A DNA stretch of 38,120 nt from RGIG8497 sp045593265 (GTDB lineage: Bacteria > Bacillota > Clostridia > RGIG6154): the NCBI GenBank assembly GCA_045593265.1, contig JAZNWH010000014.1, positions 1 to 38,120 on the forward strand, given 5' to 3'. Below, one piece after another: positions 7,025 through 13,865 of the stretch; position 1 is the first letter of the stretch; every line of letters begins with the position of its first letter. Under the pieces are notes generated by a model. That model ran no database searches. It saw only the letters and a list, made by a program, of their open reading frames with translations, and had not been told where the DNA came from. The translations under genes were made by a program, and so were the position numbers.

Positions 7025-8436
7025 TATTTTTCCTCGCTTTCTTTTTCTTCAACTTTGTCTAATTCATAATATTCTCTAACAACCTTGTCAAACGCTTTTA
7101 AGTCGTTTTCCATAGTTTCATTTTCAAACATTCCAAACGGTGTTTTAACACAATCCTGCCCGTTTGTTTTTAGTCTAAATATATAATTTCCGTTGTCATA
7201 CATTGAACGTATGCAGATTGTAAACATTCCTTGAATATTTACTTTGTCGTCAAGTAGTTTACCAATTGTTTTTGGCTTTACTTCTCCAAACTCGTTTGTG
7301 TCTTCGTGCATTACTAAATACACCGTCTTGCCACCACTTATGCTTTTGATTCCATTGATTAGATTCCAAAAATTGTTGGCAAGTTCGTTATATTTATCAT
7401 AACCTTTAACACTAGCTTTATTCATAAACTCGTTTGTAAGCAAATAACCTGCGTCGTCTATAACAATTGTTTTCTTTGGTGTATCTTGTATTGCTTTTAA
7501 AATTGTTTCATAATTGTCGCATTTTCCTGCTTTAATATCACTTTTAAATGGCAATGGTTTTCCAAGCACATTTACAACTGCAACTTCATTTCCTTTAAAG
7601 TTTCTTAAACTCGTGGACTTTCCGGATCCACTAGCACCAATCAATAATACTGGTACACTATTCATATTTTTTACCCTCCTACTTTCTAAAATTTTAATAA
7701 CTTCATCTTTTAAATAAGGCACTTCAATTATTTCGTAATTATCATTCAACTCACTAAACCACACAATAAATATTTCTTCAAATTCTAGCGTTGTATATTT
7801 CTCGACTAAATATTTATAAATTGATAACTGGATTGCATAATGATTAAGTGTAGTGTCTTTTAAATGATTTAATGGCACTTTCATATTTTTGGCGTATCGC
7901 TCGTTTTTGTGTATATCACTATTTGTTTTATAATCAACCAATACAAGCCCACCAGTCAATTTATTAATGAATAAGTGATCGATAGCACTAGCAATATCAT
8001 ATTCTTCACTACCAATTACATATTCATCATAAAGATGTTCTAATTTATCTCCAAAATCTTCTTCAAAATTAAATGCTTGTTTTATAATTTTATTAATAAT
8101 GTTTTTATATTCTTCTGTGTCATTTAAACTATATAATTCCACTGTTCCACCAGACCATAAACTTTGTGCGTATTCATGACAAGTTGTGCCTTTTCTACAA
8201 GCAATTTTATTTTTATATTCCCATTCATCTAATACTTCTTGAACTGACTTATTATCTCTAATTGCAACCCTTTCAGCTACTGTTTGAGCATCAAAATCTT
8301 GCGTGTATTGTTCTATTAATCCAGTCGCACCAATTGAAATTGGCTTGTCTTTGTATGTGTAATAATGCCCGTCTTCATAAAATTTAAAATCTCCAAATGC
8401 CTTATTTAATTCTTTTAAATAATCTTCACGTGTCAT
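7024..8436 (-). CDS. PD-(D/E)XK exonuclease fused to a Sak4-like AAA ATPase
   Basis: Residues 1-255 form a Cas4/RecB-type nuclease: GTTCHEYA at 83-90, the motif AID (151-153), VDYKT (D168, K170), and the QLSIYKY motif around Q203-Y207. Residues 258-470 form a P-loop ATPase with GASGSGKST (267-275) and TIVIDDAG (323-330), like the phage nucleotide-binding (Sak4/AAA_24) proteins that act in recombination. In phages these are often two genes. Here they are one frame, and an AGGAGGG site sits right at the join before Met258, so a free ATPase may also be made. It lies in a cluster with an SSB-like protein, as in exonuclease/annealing systems. Confidence 0.75.
   Translation of the reverse strand: MTREDYLKELNKAFGDFKFYEDGHYYTYKDKPISIGATGLIEQYTQDFDAQTVAERVAIRDNKSVQEVLDEWEYKNKIACRKGTTCHEYAQSLWSGGTVELYSLNDTEEYKNIINKIIKQAFNFEEDFGDKLEHLYDEYVIGSEEYDIASAIDHLFINKLTGGLVLVDYKTNSDIHKNERYAKNMKVPLNHLKDTTLNHYAIQLSIYKYLVEKYTTLEFEEIFIVWFSELNDNYEIIEVPYLKDEVIKILESRRVKNMNSVPVLLIGASGSGKSTSLRNFKGNEVAVVNVLGKPLPFKSDIKAGKCDNYETILKAIQDTPKKTIVIDDAGYLLTNEFMNKASVKGYDKYNELANNFWNLINGIKSISGGKTVYLVMHEDTNEFGEVKPKTIGKLLDDKVNIQGMFTICIRSMYDNGNYIFRLKTNGQDCVKTPFGMFENETMENDLKAFDKVVREYYELDKVEEKESEEK
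7663..7681 (-). promoter_or_regulatory. Internal ribosome binding site and start inside the nuclease-ATPase gene
   Basis: The minus strand reads TAGGAGGGTAAAAAATATG, with ATG at 7663-7665 (codon 258). The site is as strong as any in the genome, and it encodes SRRVKN in the fused frame. It would start the 213-residue ATPase alone. Confidence 0.6.
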
Positions 8437-8558
8437 TTTGACCTCGATATAAGTATTAACCTAATATATGAGCTTAACGTCAAACCTTTTTCTTTAGCTT
8501 CTTGTTGCAACTCTTTTTTTAGATCCTTATCAACTACAAACAATATTTTTTCTTTCAC
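8433..8558 (-). CDS. Ribbon-helix-helix regulator, 41 residues
   Basis: The frame reads MKEKILFVVDKDLKKELQQE, then AKEKGLTLSSYIRLILISRSK, the strand-helix-helix pattern of Arc/MetJ-type proteins (LxxELxxxAxxxGxTxSxYIR). Start is GTG at 8556-8558 after AGGAGG at ideal spacing. Its stop overlaps the nuclease-ATPase start by four bases (ATGA). As the first gene after promoter 8582-8610 it probably represses its own operon, perhaps at AATTATAATT-type repeats near the -10. Confidence 0.7.
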   Translation of the reverse strand: MKEKILFVVDKDLKKELQQEAKEKGLTLSSYIRLILISRSK

Positions 8559-8581
8559 TCTATACCTCCTTTACAATTATA

Positions 8582-8610
8582 ATTATATCAAAGATATATA
8601 TAAAAGTCTA
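8582..8610 (-). promoter_or_regulatory. Promoter of the recombination operon
   Basis: The minus strand shows TAGACT (8605-8610), 17 bases, and extended -10 TGATATAAT (TATAAT at 8582-8587). A palindrome AATTATAATT overlaps the -10 and is a candidate operator for the RHH protein. Confidence 0.65.
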
Positions 8611-8636
8611 TATATTTTTTATAAATTTTATGTTTT

Positions 8637-9008
8637 TTATTCAAAATAAAATACAAAATCGCTACCGCAAAACAAATCCCAAAGTTCCATTTTATCGTCA
8701 CTAAATAATCTTAAACATTTACTTTTTGATAAACAATCAATTCTCAAATCATGTGCTTTAACACTTCTGTTGGTGTAATCTGGGTTTTTGCCAAATCCTC
8801 CAATTCCATTAATGTGTATAACGTCACTTCCACCACCAACAACACCAACAATAGTCCAATGATCTAACAAAATATATTTCATACATTGAAATCCGCTGTC
8901 ATGTTTATAATTCATAGGAACAATTACTATTCCTGTAAATTTTTCGCCTTTATAAAAGTTTTCAAGATTCATTAATTCTTTTTTTGTCATTTCTCCAATA
9001 TCTTTCAT
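8637..9008 (-). CDS. Hypothetical protein, 123 residues
   Basis: The protein begins MKDIGEMTKKELMNLENFYK and has a central glycine-rich, beta-type part (IVGVVGGGSDVIHINGIGG) and a Cys-containing end (DLRIDCLSKSKCLRLFSDD). No family is recognised. It is the last gene of the 12094-to-8637 early operon. Confidence 0.55.
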   Translation of the reverse strand: MKDIGEMTKKELMNLENFYKGEKFTGIVIVPMNYKHDSGFQCMKYILLDHWTIVGVVGGGSDVIHINGIGGFGKNPDYTNRSVKAHDLRIDCLSKSKCLRLFSDDKMELWDLFCGSDFVFYFE

Positions 9009-9238
9009 TTACACCACCTCAATATATTTTCCATATCTATCTCTTTTTGTACTTTGTTATTAAAGCTACATAAAGGTATATCTCTATCGCTCATACTATA
9101 TACTACTATCACTTGTATATTTTCCTTTGAATCCATAATAACGTGTAATATATTCTCTAATCTATCTCTGCTAGTAGTTGTATTTAACACTTTCCAACCT
9201 TTTGCGTTTACGTTGCCATATATTATAAAATCATTCAT
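9005..9238 (-). CDS. Hypothetical protein, 77 residues
   Basis: It begins MNDFIIYGNVNAKGWKVLNT and continues VIVVYSMSDRDIPLCSF, an alternating strand pattern suggesting a small alpha/beta protein. The stop overlaps the next start by four bases. Family unknown. Confidence 0.5.
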   Translation of the reverse strand: MNDFIIYGNVNAKGWKVLNTTTSRDRLENILHVIMDSKENIQVIVVYSMSDRDIPLCSFNNKVQKEIDMENILRWCK

Positions 9239-9434
9239 TAATTCTCCTGTTAATTCTTTTTAACTCTTTTTCAATATCAATTATAACTTTTTCTAATTCA
9301 TCAACCGTTGTATATACAGTAGCCATAGATAATATTGTTTTTTTTAATTTTTCATTTTCTTTTAACAATTCACTGTTTTTTATAGTTAATCCTATATACT
9401 CCTTTTTATAATCCAAATCTTTTGTTTCTTTCAT
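9231..9434 (-). CDS. Small coiled-coil protein, 67 residues
   Basis: Heptad-like runs (NSELLKENEKLKKTILSMAT; ELEKVIIDIEKELKRINRR) indicate a coiled coil over most of the length. It overlaps the following gene by 8 bp and the preceding small membrane gene by 4 bp. Family unknown. Confidence 0.5.
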   Translation of the reverse strand: MKETKDLDYKKEYIGLTIKNSELLKENEKLKKTILSMATVYTTVDELEKVIIDIEKELKRINRRINE

Positions 9435-9553
9435 TTAAACCTCCATAATAATTCAACACATATTGCCATTAATATAAGCAATATAATAAATACTAGGTAT
9501 ATATCACCATTAATGATTAAGGTGTTTAACCAGTCAAATATTGTTTCTATCAT
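9431..9553 (-). CDS. Small single-pass membrane protein, 40 residues
   Basis: The frame reads MIETIFDWLNTLIINGDIYL then VFIILLILMAICVELLWRFK, with one hydrophobic helix near the C terminus and a short basic tail. AAGGAGC lies before ATG 9551-9553, and both ends overlap neighbours by four bases (ATGA). Function unknown. Confidence 0.55.
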   Translation of the reverse strand: MIETIFDWLNTLIINGDIYLVFIILLILMAICVELLWRFK

Positions 9554-9732
9554 TTTTGCTCCTTATCTACAACATCTACTAACTCTATTTTATCAAATAA
9601 ACCTATGCTTTCGCTCTCAAATAAATCTTGCATAAATTTTAACCAATTATTTTCCCAAAAATCTTTTAAATCTTCATCGCTTATCATAATATCTGTGTCA
9701 AATTCTGCGTGTAAAACTGCTATTTTTTTCAT
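9550..9732 (-). CDS. Small acidic hypothetical protein, 60 residues
   Basis: It begins MKKIAVLHAEFDTDIMISDE and continues with aromatic and acidic residues (DFWENNWLKFMQDLF). The acidic composition would suit a nucleic-acid mimic or host inhibitor, but this is only a compositional remark. It is coupled to both neighbours. Confidence 0.5.
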   Translation of the reverse strand: MKKIAVLHAEFDTDIMISDEDLKDFWENNWLKFMQDLFESESIGLFDKIELVDVVDKEQK

Positions 9733-9918
9733 TTATTCCACCTTTTCTAAATAATCTATCGCTTTGCTAAATATAGAAACAATAGCTTTTAAATGCTCCA
9801 ATATTACTTTTTTGTTACCATGCTTTATTTCATATAAATCGCTTAAAGCCTCGGCTGTTGCGTTTTCATTTCCTAAAATCTTCTCTAAAAGGCTTATAGC
9901 AACGTTTAATTCATTCAT
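9733..9918 (-). CDS. Small helical hypothetical protein, 61 residues
   Basis: It is all-helix by composition (NVAISLLEKILGNENATAEA; LKAIVSIFSKAIDYLEKVE). It overlaps the gene before it by 8 bp. No family recognised. Confidence 0.5.
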   Translation of the reverse strand: MNELNVAISLLEKILGNENATAEALSDLYEIKHGNKKVILEHLKAIVSIFSKAIDYLEKVE

Positions 9919-10162
9919 TGTTATTCTCCTTTAATTCTTTAATCTCCTTTTTTAAAATATCATAAGCATTTGATACTATTTCTTCTTGCTCTAATGCTTG
10001 TTTTTCTGTTGGACTTGATAAATGTTTATATTGTCCTAATATATCTATACTTTTATCTATTTTAAGTTTTAATTCTTGTGCGTATTCTACTATTTTTACA
10101 TACATTTCACACCATTGTTCTTGCGTAAAACTATCAGGTGTTACTACAAATTTATCTTCCAT
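9911..10162 (-). CDS. Hypothetical protein, 83 residues
   Basis: The first part reads VTPDSFTQEQWCEMYVKIVE and the rest forms helices with coiled-coil tendency (EIVSNAYDILKKEIKELKEN). It lies two bases after the gene before it. Family unknown. Confidence 0.5.
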   Translation of the reverse strand: MEDKFVVTPDSFTQEQWCEMYVKIVEYAQELKLKIDKSIDILGQYKHLSSPTEKQALEQEEIVSNAYDILKKEIKELKENNNE

Positions 10163-10164
10163 AC

Positions 10165-10494
10165 TTATTCTCCTTTGCTTTCAAGATATTCAAGATATTC
10201 TATTATTTCGTTGATTTTATTCATAAGTTCCTTATTGCTAGGATATGTTATAGTTAAATCTCCTATATTGTTTATTTCATATAATTTTTCAGGTATTCTC
10301 TTTGGTTCTTCTAGGATTTCTACTTTTATATTCATATCTTCGGTAGTTGTTTCAAGGTAAGAATCAAATAAATATGTTCCATCATGATTTTTATAATCTA
10401 TCCCATCATGTATATATGTAAATTTGTTGTCTATTTTTATCTTTTTTGGTACTTCACCGTTTGCTATTTTGTTTAATAAGTCTATTACTTTCAT
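10165..10494 (-). CDS. Conserved phage hypothetical protein, 109 residues
   Basis: The N terminus MKVIDLLNKIANGEVPKKIK with FTYIHDGIDYKNHDGTYLF resembles a small protein family common in phages of Bacillota, often seen in early regions and never assigned a function. The end is a charged helix (NKINEIIEYLEYLESKGE). Confidence 0.6.
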   Translation of the reverse strand: MKVIDLLNKIANGEVPKKIKIDNKFTYIHDGIDYKNHDGTYLFDSYLETTTEDMNIKVEILEEPKRIPEKLYEINNIGDLTITYPSNKELMNKINEIIEYLEYLESKGE

Positions 10495-10510
10495 TCTTCA
10501 TTCACTCTTT

Positions 10511-10726
10511 CTAATAATAAAATCCATTTTCACTTAACAACTCTTCTTCAAGATAACCAATCATATATTCAAACAATTCTACCATTTTCTTATCTTTGAT
10601 TTGCATTGTTTCTGGTTCTATACTTTTATCAAATAATCTTGGCCTTTTACACTCAATATCTTCTTCATCAAATTTATACCCTAGTTGTAATTTTAATTCA
10701 AACAACTTTTCTTTCATATCTGCCAT
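10511..10726 (-). CDS. Hypothetical protein, 71 residues
   Basis: It begins MADMKEKLFELKLQLGYKFD and ends LEEELLSENGFYY. ATG 10724-10726 is chosen because GAGGGAG lies about eight bases upstream; the frame can be extended two codons to a TTG. Family unknown. Confidence 0.5.
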   Translation of the reverse strand: MADMKEKLFELKLQLGYKFDEEDIECKRPRLFDKSIEPETMQIKDKKMVELFEYMIGYLEEELLSENGFYY

Positions 10727-10728
10727 AA

Positions 10729-10986
10729 TCAATCTCCCTCACTTTCATTCACTCTTTCTAATATTTCTAATAAATCATTGCCTTCTTGAGTGCAAAGTTT
10801 TCTTTCGCATGTTTCATAAGTCATGTTTCTTTCTATATATTCCCTAACCAAAGCAAAAATCGTTATCAATGCGTCATTTTCTTTTCTTAACTCGCCATTT
10901 AACTTTTTGTGTTCTTCATTGATTTTTAAAAGCTCTTGATTTTCTTTGATCTGCTCTTTTAACTCGTTTCTTAATTCTTCAATCAT
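10729..10986 (-). CDS. Small coiled-coil protein, 85 residues
   Basis: Residues 1-45 are a strong coiled coil (ELRNELKEQIKENQELLKIN; LNGELRKENDALI). A Cys pair follows (ETCERKLCTQEG). It overlaps the basic protein gene upstream by four bases. Family unknown. Confidence 0.5.
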   Translation of the reverse strand: MIEELRNELKEQIKENQELLKINEEHKKLNGELRKENDALITIFALVREYIERNMTYETCERKLCTQEGNDLLEILERVNESEGD

Positions 10987-11204
10987 TTTTTTCTCCTTTT
11001 CTTTGGCTTGTACTTGCCCGCTTTACAATATCTGCTTACAATCGTTGTTCCATATTTTTTAACTTGATATTTGCTAATATACGCCCAAACTTTGCTTGCG
11101 TTTATATCATACTTTGCAACCTTGTTTTTAAAATCCTCGGCATTTATAAAGCAATAATCCTTAAATTTTTCATAAACGAATCTTTCCAAGAACTCTTTTC
11201 TCAT
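10983..11204 (-). CDS. Small basic protein, likely nucleic-acid binding
   Basis: This 73-residue protein ends in the very basic RYCKAGKYKPKKRRKK and has a helical core (EDFKNKVAKYDINASKVWAY). Basic small phage proteins of this type often bind DNA or RNA; that is inferred only from charge. It overlaps the preceding 53-residue gene by 35 bp. Confidence 0.5.
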   Translation of the reverse strand: MRKEFLERFVYEKFKDYCFINAEDFKNKVAKYDINASKVWAYISKYQVKKYGTTIVSRYCKAGKYKPKKRRKK

Positions 11205-11331
11205 TTTTCTTCACCCATTCCTTGCAATCTTTTTTGTACTTTGCGTCATATACTTGCGTATATAAGCTACCTTGTATTAACCAAACAACCCACCTGTTTA
11301 AATATTTATCTTTTTCTATTAACATACTCAT
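11170..11331 (-). CDS. Small basic hypothetical protein, 53 residues
   Basis: The frame reads MSMLIEKDKYLNRWVVWLIQ, then GSLYTQVYDAKYKKDCKEWV and a basic tail. GTAGGAGAG precedes the ATG at good spacing. It overlaps its neighbours by 26 and 35 bp in other frames. Confidence 0.45.
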   Translation of the reverse strand: MSMLIEKDKYLNRWVVWLIQGSLYTQVYDAKYKKDCKEWVKKNEKRVLGKIRL

Positions 11332-11464
11332 TAAATTCTCTCCTACTTTCTACGTATGAATTATCTCGTTGTTGATTAATATTAAACACAAATATAATAG
11401 TTATTGTCAAATACATGAACCAAACTATTGTTAGCACACATATAAAATCAAACGTGTTTTTCAT
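11306..11464 (-). CDS. Small single-pass membrane protein, 52 residues
   Basis: The frame begins MKNTFDFICVLTIVWFMYLT and continues ITIIFVFNINQQRD, giving one hydrophobic helix (about residues 6-28) and a polar tail with many Arg and Glu. Its ATG overlaps the previous stop (ATGA). Function unknown. Confidence 0.5.
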   Translation of the reverse strand: MKNTFDFICVLTIVWFMYLTITIIFVFNINQQRDNSYVESRREFNEYVNRKR

Positions 11465-11694
11465 ACAAAATCCCTATCGCTTACGCAAACTTGTTCGCTA
11501 TATGGAATTTCTCTGTAATTGTCTGCTACATATTTTTTGTAATCGTGCATTTCTTCTTTAAGGTATTTAACGTCATATAGCAATGTATCGATTGCGTCTA
11601 GCAATTCGTCAACAGTTACTAAATCTTTTCCGTCAAAATAATCTGCAATGTCGTCATTAATCTCTTTCATATTTACATAAACTTTTGTTTTCAT
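11461..11694 (-). CDS. Acidic hypothetical protein, 77 residues
   Basis: It begins MKTKVYVNMKEINDDIADYF and is rich in Asp and Glu (GKDLVTVDELLDAIDTLLYD). No family recognised. It directly follows the XRE regulator gene by one base. Confidence 0.5.
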   Translation of the reverse strand: MKTKVYVNMKEINDDIADYFDGKDLVTVDELLDAIDTLLYDVKYLKEEMHDYKKYVADNYREIPYSEQVCVSDRDFV

Positions 11695-11695
11695 T

Positions 11696-11902
11696 TTAAT
11701 CTCCTAAATAATCTTTCATTTTTTTGTATAGCTCCCTTATTCCTATGCCCTCATAATCAGCAAGTTTTATAAAGAAGTCAATATCAATTTTCTTAAAATC
11801 TCTTTTGCCACTTGCATAATGATACAATCTTGCCTTGCTTATTCCTAAATGCTTATGTATCTCATACAACGTATGCTTTTGCTCGGCATATAATCTTTTC
11901 AA
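11696..11902 (-). CDS. Short XRE-family HTH regulator
   Basis: These 68 residues carry a Cro/CI-type helix-turn-helix: TLYEIHKHLGISKARLYHYA, then SGKRDFKKIDIDFFIKLADY and GIGIRELYKKM. There is no extra dimerization or cleavage domain, so it is Cro-like, not a full repressor. It is the second gene of the early operon, close to promoter 12128-12156 with its repeated GTTTACA motif, which is a plausible operator. Confidence 0.7.
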   Translation of the reverse strand: MKRLYAEQKHTLYEIHKHLGISKARLYHYASGKRDFKKIDIDFFIKLADYEGIGIRELYKKMKDYLGD

Positions 11903-12094
11903 TTATTCCCCTCCTAACTGTCTTGCGTATTCTTGAACTTCATATAAAGTACAAGTATGGCCTTTTTCAATGTCGCACATACGGCCGATTCTTTCAACCC
12001 TATTAAGTGCTTTGGTGATAAATACGGCGCTAATTATTAACATTATTATAAATAGCACGATCTTCACCTCTTTTTTTAGTCTTCTTTTTTTCAT
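11903..12094 (-). CDS. Small membrane-anchored protein, 63 residues
   Basis: A basic N terminus (MKKRRLKKEVK) is followed by one hydrophobic helix (IVLFIIMLIISAVFI, about residues 12-28) and a polar Cys-containing tail (RMCDIEKGHTCTLYEVQEYA). The positive residues before the helix predict the tail outside the cell. It is the first early gene after the strongest promoter; such positions often encode host-takeover or exclusion proteins, which is only a guess here. Confidence 0.6.
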   Translation of the reverse strand: MKKRRLKKEVKIVLFIIMLIISAVFITKALNRVERIGRMCDIEKGHTCTLYEVQEYARQLGGE

Positions 12095-12127
12095 GACTAC
12101 CTCTCCTTCCTCTTTTATCGTAATTTA

Positions 12128-12156
12128 ATTATAACACATTGTTATACGTTTGTAAA
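12128..12156 (-). promoter_or_regulatory. Main early promoter
   Basis: The minus strand shows TTTACA (12151-12156), a 17-bp spacer and extended -10 TGTTATAAT (TATAAT at 12128-12133). GTTTACA in the -35 is repeated in both arms of the neighbouring terminator, so it may also be an operator. Confidence 0.8.
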
Positions 12157-12170
12157 CCTTTTTTTAATAA

Positions 12171-12200
12171 AAAAAGAAAAAGTTTACATTTTTGTAAACT
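12171..12200 (-). terminator. Terminator of the late operon
   Basis: On the minus strand AGTTTACA pairs with TGTAAACT (12181-12200, perfect 8 bp, 4-base loop), followed by TTTTCTTTTTTT. It overlaps the stop of the HNH gene by two bases and ends late transcription 15 bases before the early promoter. Confidence 0.85.
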
Positions 12201-12579
12201 ATCTCATTATATATTTGTCTTTAATCAACGGTTTTCCTTTGGCGTTTTTGTCTTTGCAATGTTCCTTGTAAAATTCGTCTAGTAGAAAATCCATAATTTG
12301 TCTTTGCTCTTGAGTTGGAGGCGTTTTTTGTTTATTAATCAATTTAAGCAACTGATTAATCGCATAGTATAATTTATCCTCTTTGCTTTCGATAAGGTGC
12401 AAATATTGGTGGCTTGTTCTAGTAAGCAATGCACCGTTGTCGATTGTTTTCTTGCCTCCGTGTTCTCTTTTCTCAATATGATGATATGTGATAGGATTTT
12501 CTCTAGTAATTTTGAAGTTGAGCCAATCCAAACTCATTGGCTTGTAAATCGTAATTAATTCCCTTGTTACGAAGTCCAC
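12199..12579 (-). CDS. HNH-like protein after the endolysin
   Basis: This 126-residue protein contains ITYHHIEKREHGGKKTIDNG, then ALLTRTSHQYLHLIE, the H-H...N...H core of small phage HNH proteins. HNH proteins nick or cut DNA with a metal ion; in phages this small type can assist packaging or homing. The start is a GTG right at the endolysin stop with only a weak AGGTTGA before it, so translation may depend on coupling. A later ATG at codon 15 has no better site. Confidence 0.65.
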   Translation of the reverse strand: MDFVTRELITIYKPMSLDWLNFKITRENPITYHHIEKREHGGKKTIDNGALLTRTSHQYLHLIESKEDKLYYAINQLLKLINKQKTPPTQEQRQIMDFLLDEFYKEHCKDKNAKGKPLIKDKYIMR

Positions 12580-13184
12580 TAATCAACCTGTACGTGTATG
12601 ACATTACCCATGTTAGGAGCATTGTAACCCGTTGCAGATTTGCCTTTGTAGCGCATATAGCCGTTTTCATAAGCCATGTTAGCGCCCGGCAATGTAAGCC
12701 ACTTTTCAATGGCGTTTTTTCGTGTTGTGTAGTTGGCACTAAACTTTGCGTTATATAGATCCAGCGCCTTGCCTTTTGTATGATAAGAACTAGAAACACC
12801 ACCAACGGCGCGATTATGTCTAGCGCACCTCAAAGGGCTTGTGATTCTAATAGCGCCGTAAATGTTACGCATAGTTTGTAAGTCTTTAAGCAAGTTAATA
12901 CTTAAATATTCAGGATAGCCGGTGCAATATTTGCCACCGCAACCGCACTTAAATTCTTTTAAATCAAAGTTTTTGGTATATTTCTTTACCCTGTATGCGT
13001 CGACTAGCAATATATCCGTATTTTTACCGTAAATGCCGTCACGATCGCTTTTACGAGTGAAATACTTGTCTTGTAGGGCTTTTATGGCTTTTTTTGTTAA
13101 AGCTCCGGATATGCCGTCAATAGCACCTTTGTAAAAGCCGAGGTATTTTAAATATTCTTGTCTTTTTTTAACGGATAACATCAT
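12579..13184 (-). CDS. Endolysin: peptidoglycan-binding domain plus M15 peptidase
   Basis: Residues 1-65 form a PG_binding_1 domain (YLKYLGFYKGAIDGISGALT; DRDGIYGKNTDILL). Residues 75-201 form an M15-type D-Ala metallopeptidase: FKCGCGGKYC, SPLRCARHNRAVGGVSSSYH, KALDLY, and the end IHVQVD. H135, D142 and H197 fit the zinc ligands. It cuts peptide cross-bridges of the wall at lysis. The holin gene overlaps its start, and the HNH gene follows. Confidence 0.9.
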   Translation of the reverse strand: MMLSVKKRQEYLKYLGFYKGAIDGISGALTKKAIKALQDKYFTRKSDRDGIYGKNTDILLVDAYRVKKYTKNFDLKEFKCGCGGKYCTGYPEYLSINLLKDLQTMRNIYGAIRITSPLRCARHNRAVGGVSSSYHTKGKALDLYNAKFSANYTTRKNAIEKWLTLPGANMAYENGYMRYKGKSATGYNAPNMGNVIHVQVD

Positions 13185-13380
13185 CTATCACCTCCGTTTC
13201 TTCTGTTTCAAATAATTTACCACCAACTAAGTATGTAGAAATCACACCCGTTATGCCTATAATGGTCTTGGTTATGTTGTCTAAATGCCAACCCCAAATT
13301 GAACTTAGCACGAGGATTAAGGTATTGATCATATTGAGCGCATTGACTACATATTTGCTGATTTTTTTGACTTTATTCAT
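13168..13380 (-). CDS. Holin
   Basis: This 70-residue protein has two hydrophobic segments (about residues 12-28, ALNMINTLILVLSSIWG; and 37-54, KTIIGITGVISTYLVGGK) and an acidic tail (ETEETEVIDDVIR). Small size, two helices and overlap with the endolysin gene identify it as the holin that opens the membrane for the endolysin. Confidence 0.8.
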   Translation of the reverse strand: MNKVKKISKYVVNALNMINTLILVLSSIWGWHLDNITKTIIGITGVISTYLVGGKLFETEETEVIDDVIR

Positions 13381-13400
13381 ATTTACCCTCTTTCTATTTT

Positions 13401-13850
13401 TTATCTAACACCAATAATTTCAGTTATAGCGGTATAATTGCCAGAATTATCTGTTACCGTTCCACTAGCAGTTAATCTTAAAGCAACCCAATTTACAACA
13501 TTAAAACTAGTGTCATCACAAGAACATTTTATTGCTTGAAAATCCATATAATTGTTGCTATCTGCAATAAATATATTGTTTCCTCTAATTGCACTTGATG
13601 TTTGAATTACAGGGCACATAAAATATGTTGCACTTGTTCCTATTCTTATATAAACTTGATTATAATTTTTTATGTTATCATTTAGTGTAACCGTTCCGCC
13701 TTTTGCACACGTTCCTGTCCATAACACTTTGTAATTTTCAAGTTGACTATTCAAATAATTAGCACTATACCCATCTGTCGTACTTGTACTATACCCATCA
13801 ACTATCTGTGCCTGTACTGGTGTAGTTTGACTTACTTTTTTTATTCTCAT
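13401..13850 (-). CDS. Tail fibre or baseplate accessory protein
   Basis: The 149 residues have a short N-terminal segment with YSTSTTDGYSANYLNSQLEN, typical of links between fibre domains, followed by an all-beta domain (YKVLWTGTCAKGGTVTLNDN; YNQVYIRIGTSATYFM) seen in receptor-binding ends of gut-type siphophages. Lying between the fibre gene and the holin, it is probably exposed at the tail tip. Confidence 0.65.
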   Translation of the reverse strand: MRIKKVSQTTPVQAQIVDGYSTSTTDGYSANYLNSQLENYKVLWTGTCAKGGTVTLNDNIKNYNQVYIRIGTSATYFMCPVIQTSSAIRGNNIFIADSNNYMDFQAIKCSCDDTSFNVVNWVALRLTASGTVTDNSGNYTAITEIIGVR

Positions 13851-13865
13851 TGTTTAATCCTCCTT

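Noticed and set aside
11696..11902. XRE protein as a CI-type lysogeny repressor
   Set aside because: Only 68 residues with no C-terminal domain, no divergent partner promoter and no integrase; Cro-like control is simpler.
8637..12094. Anti-CRISPR or anti-defence island
   Set aside because: The run of small acidic and coiled-coil genes looks like such a region, but no sequence feature ties any one of them to a known inhibitor or Aca regulator, so no function is claimed.
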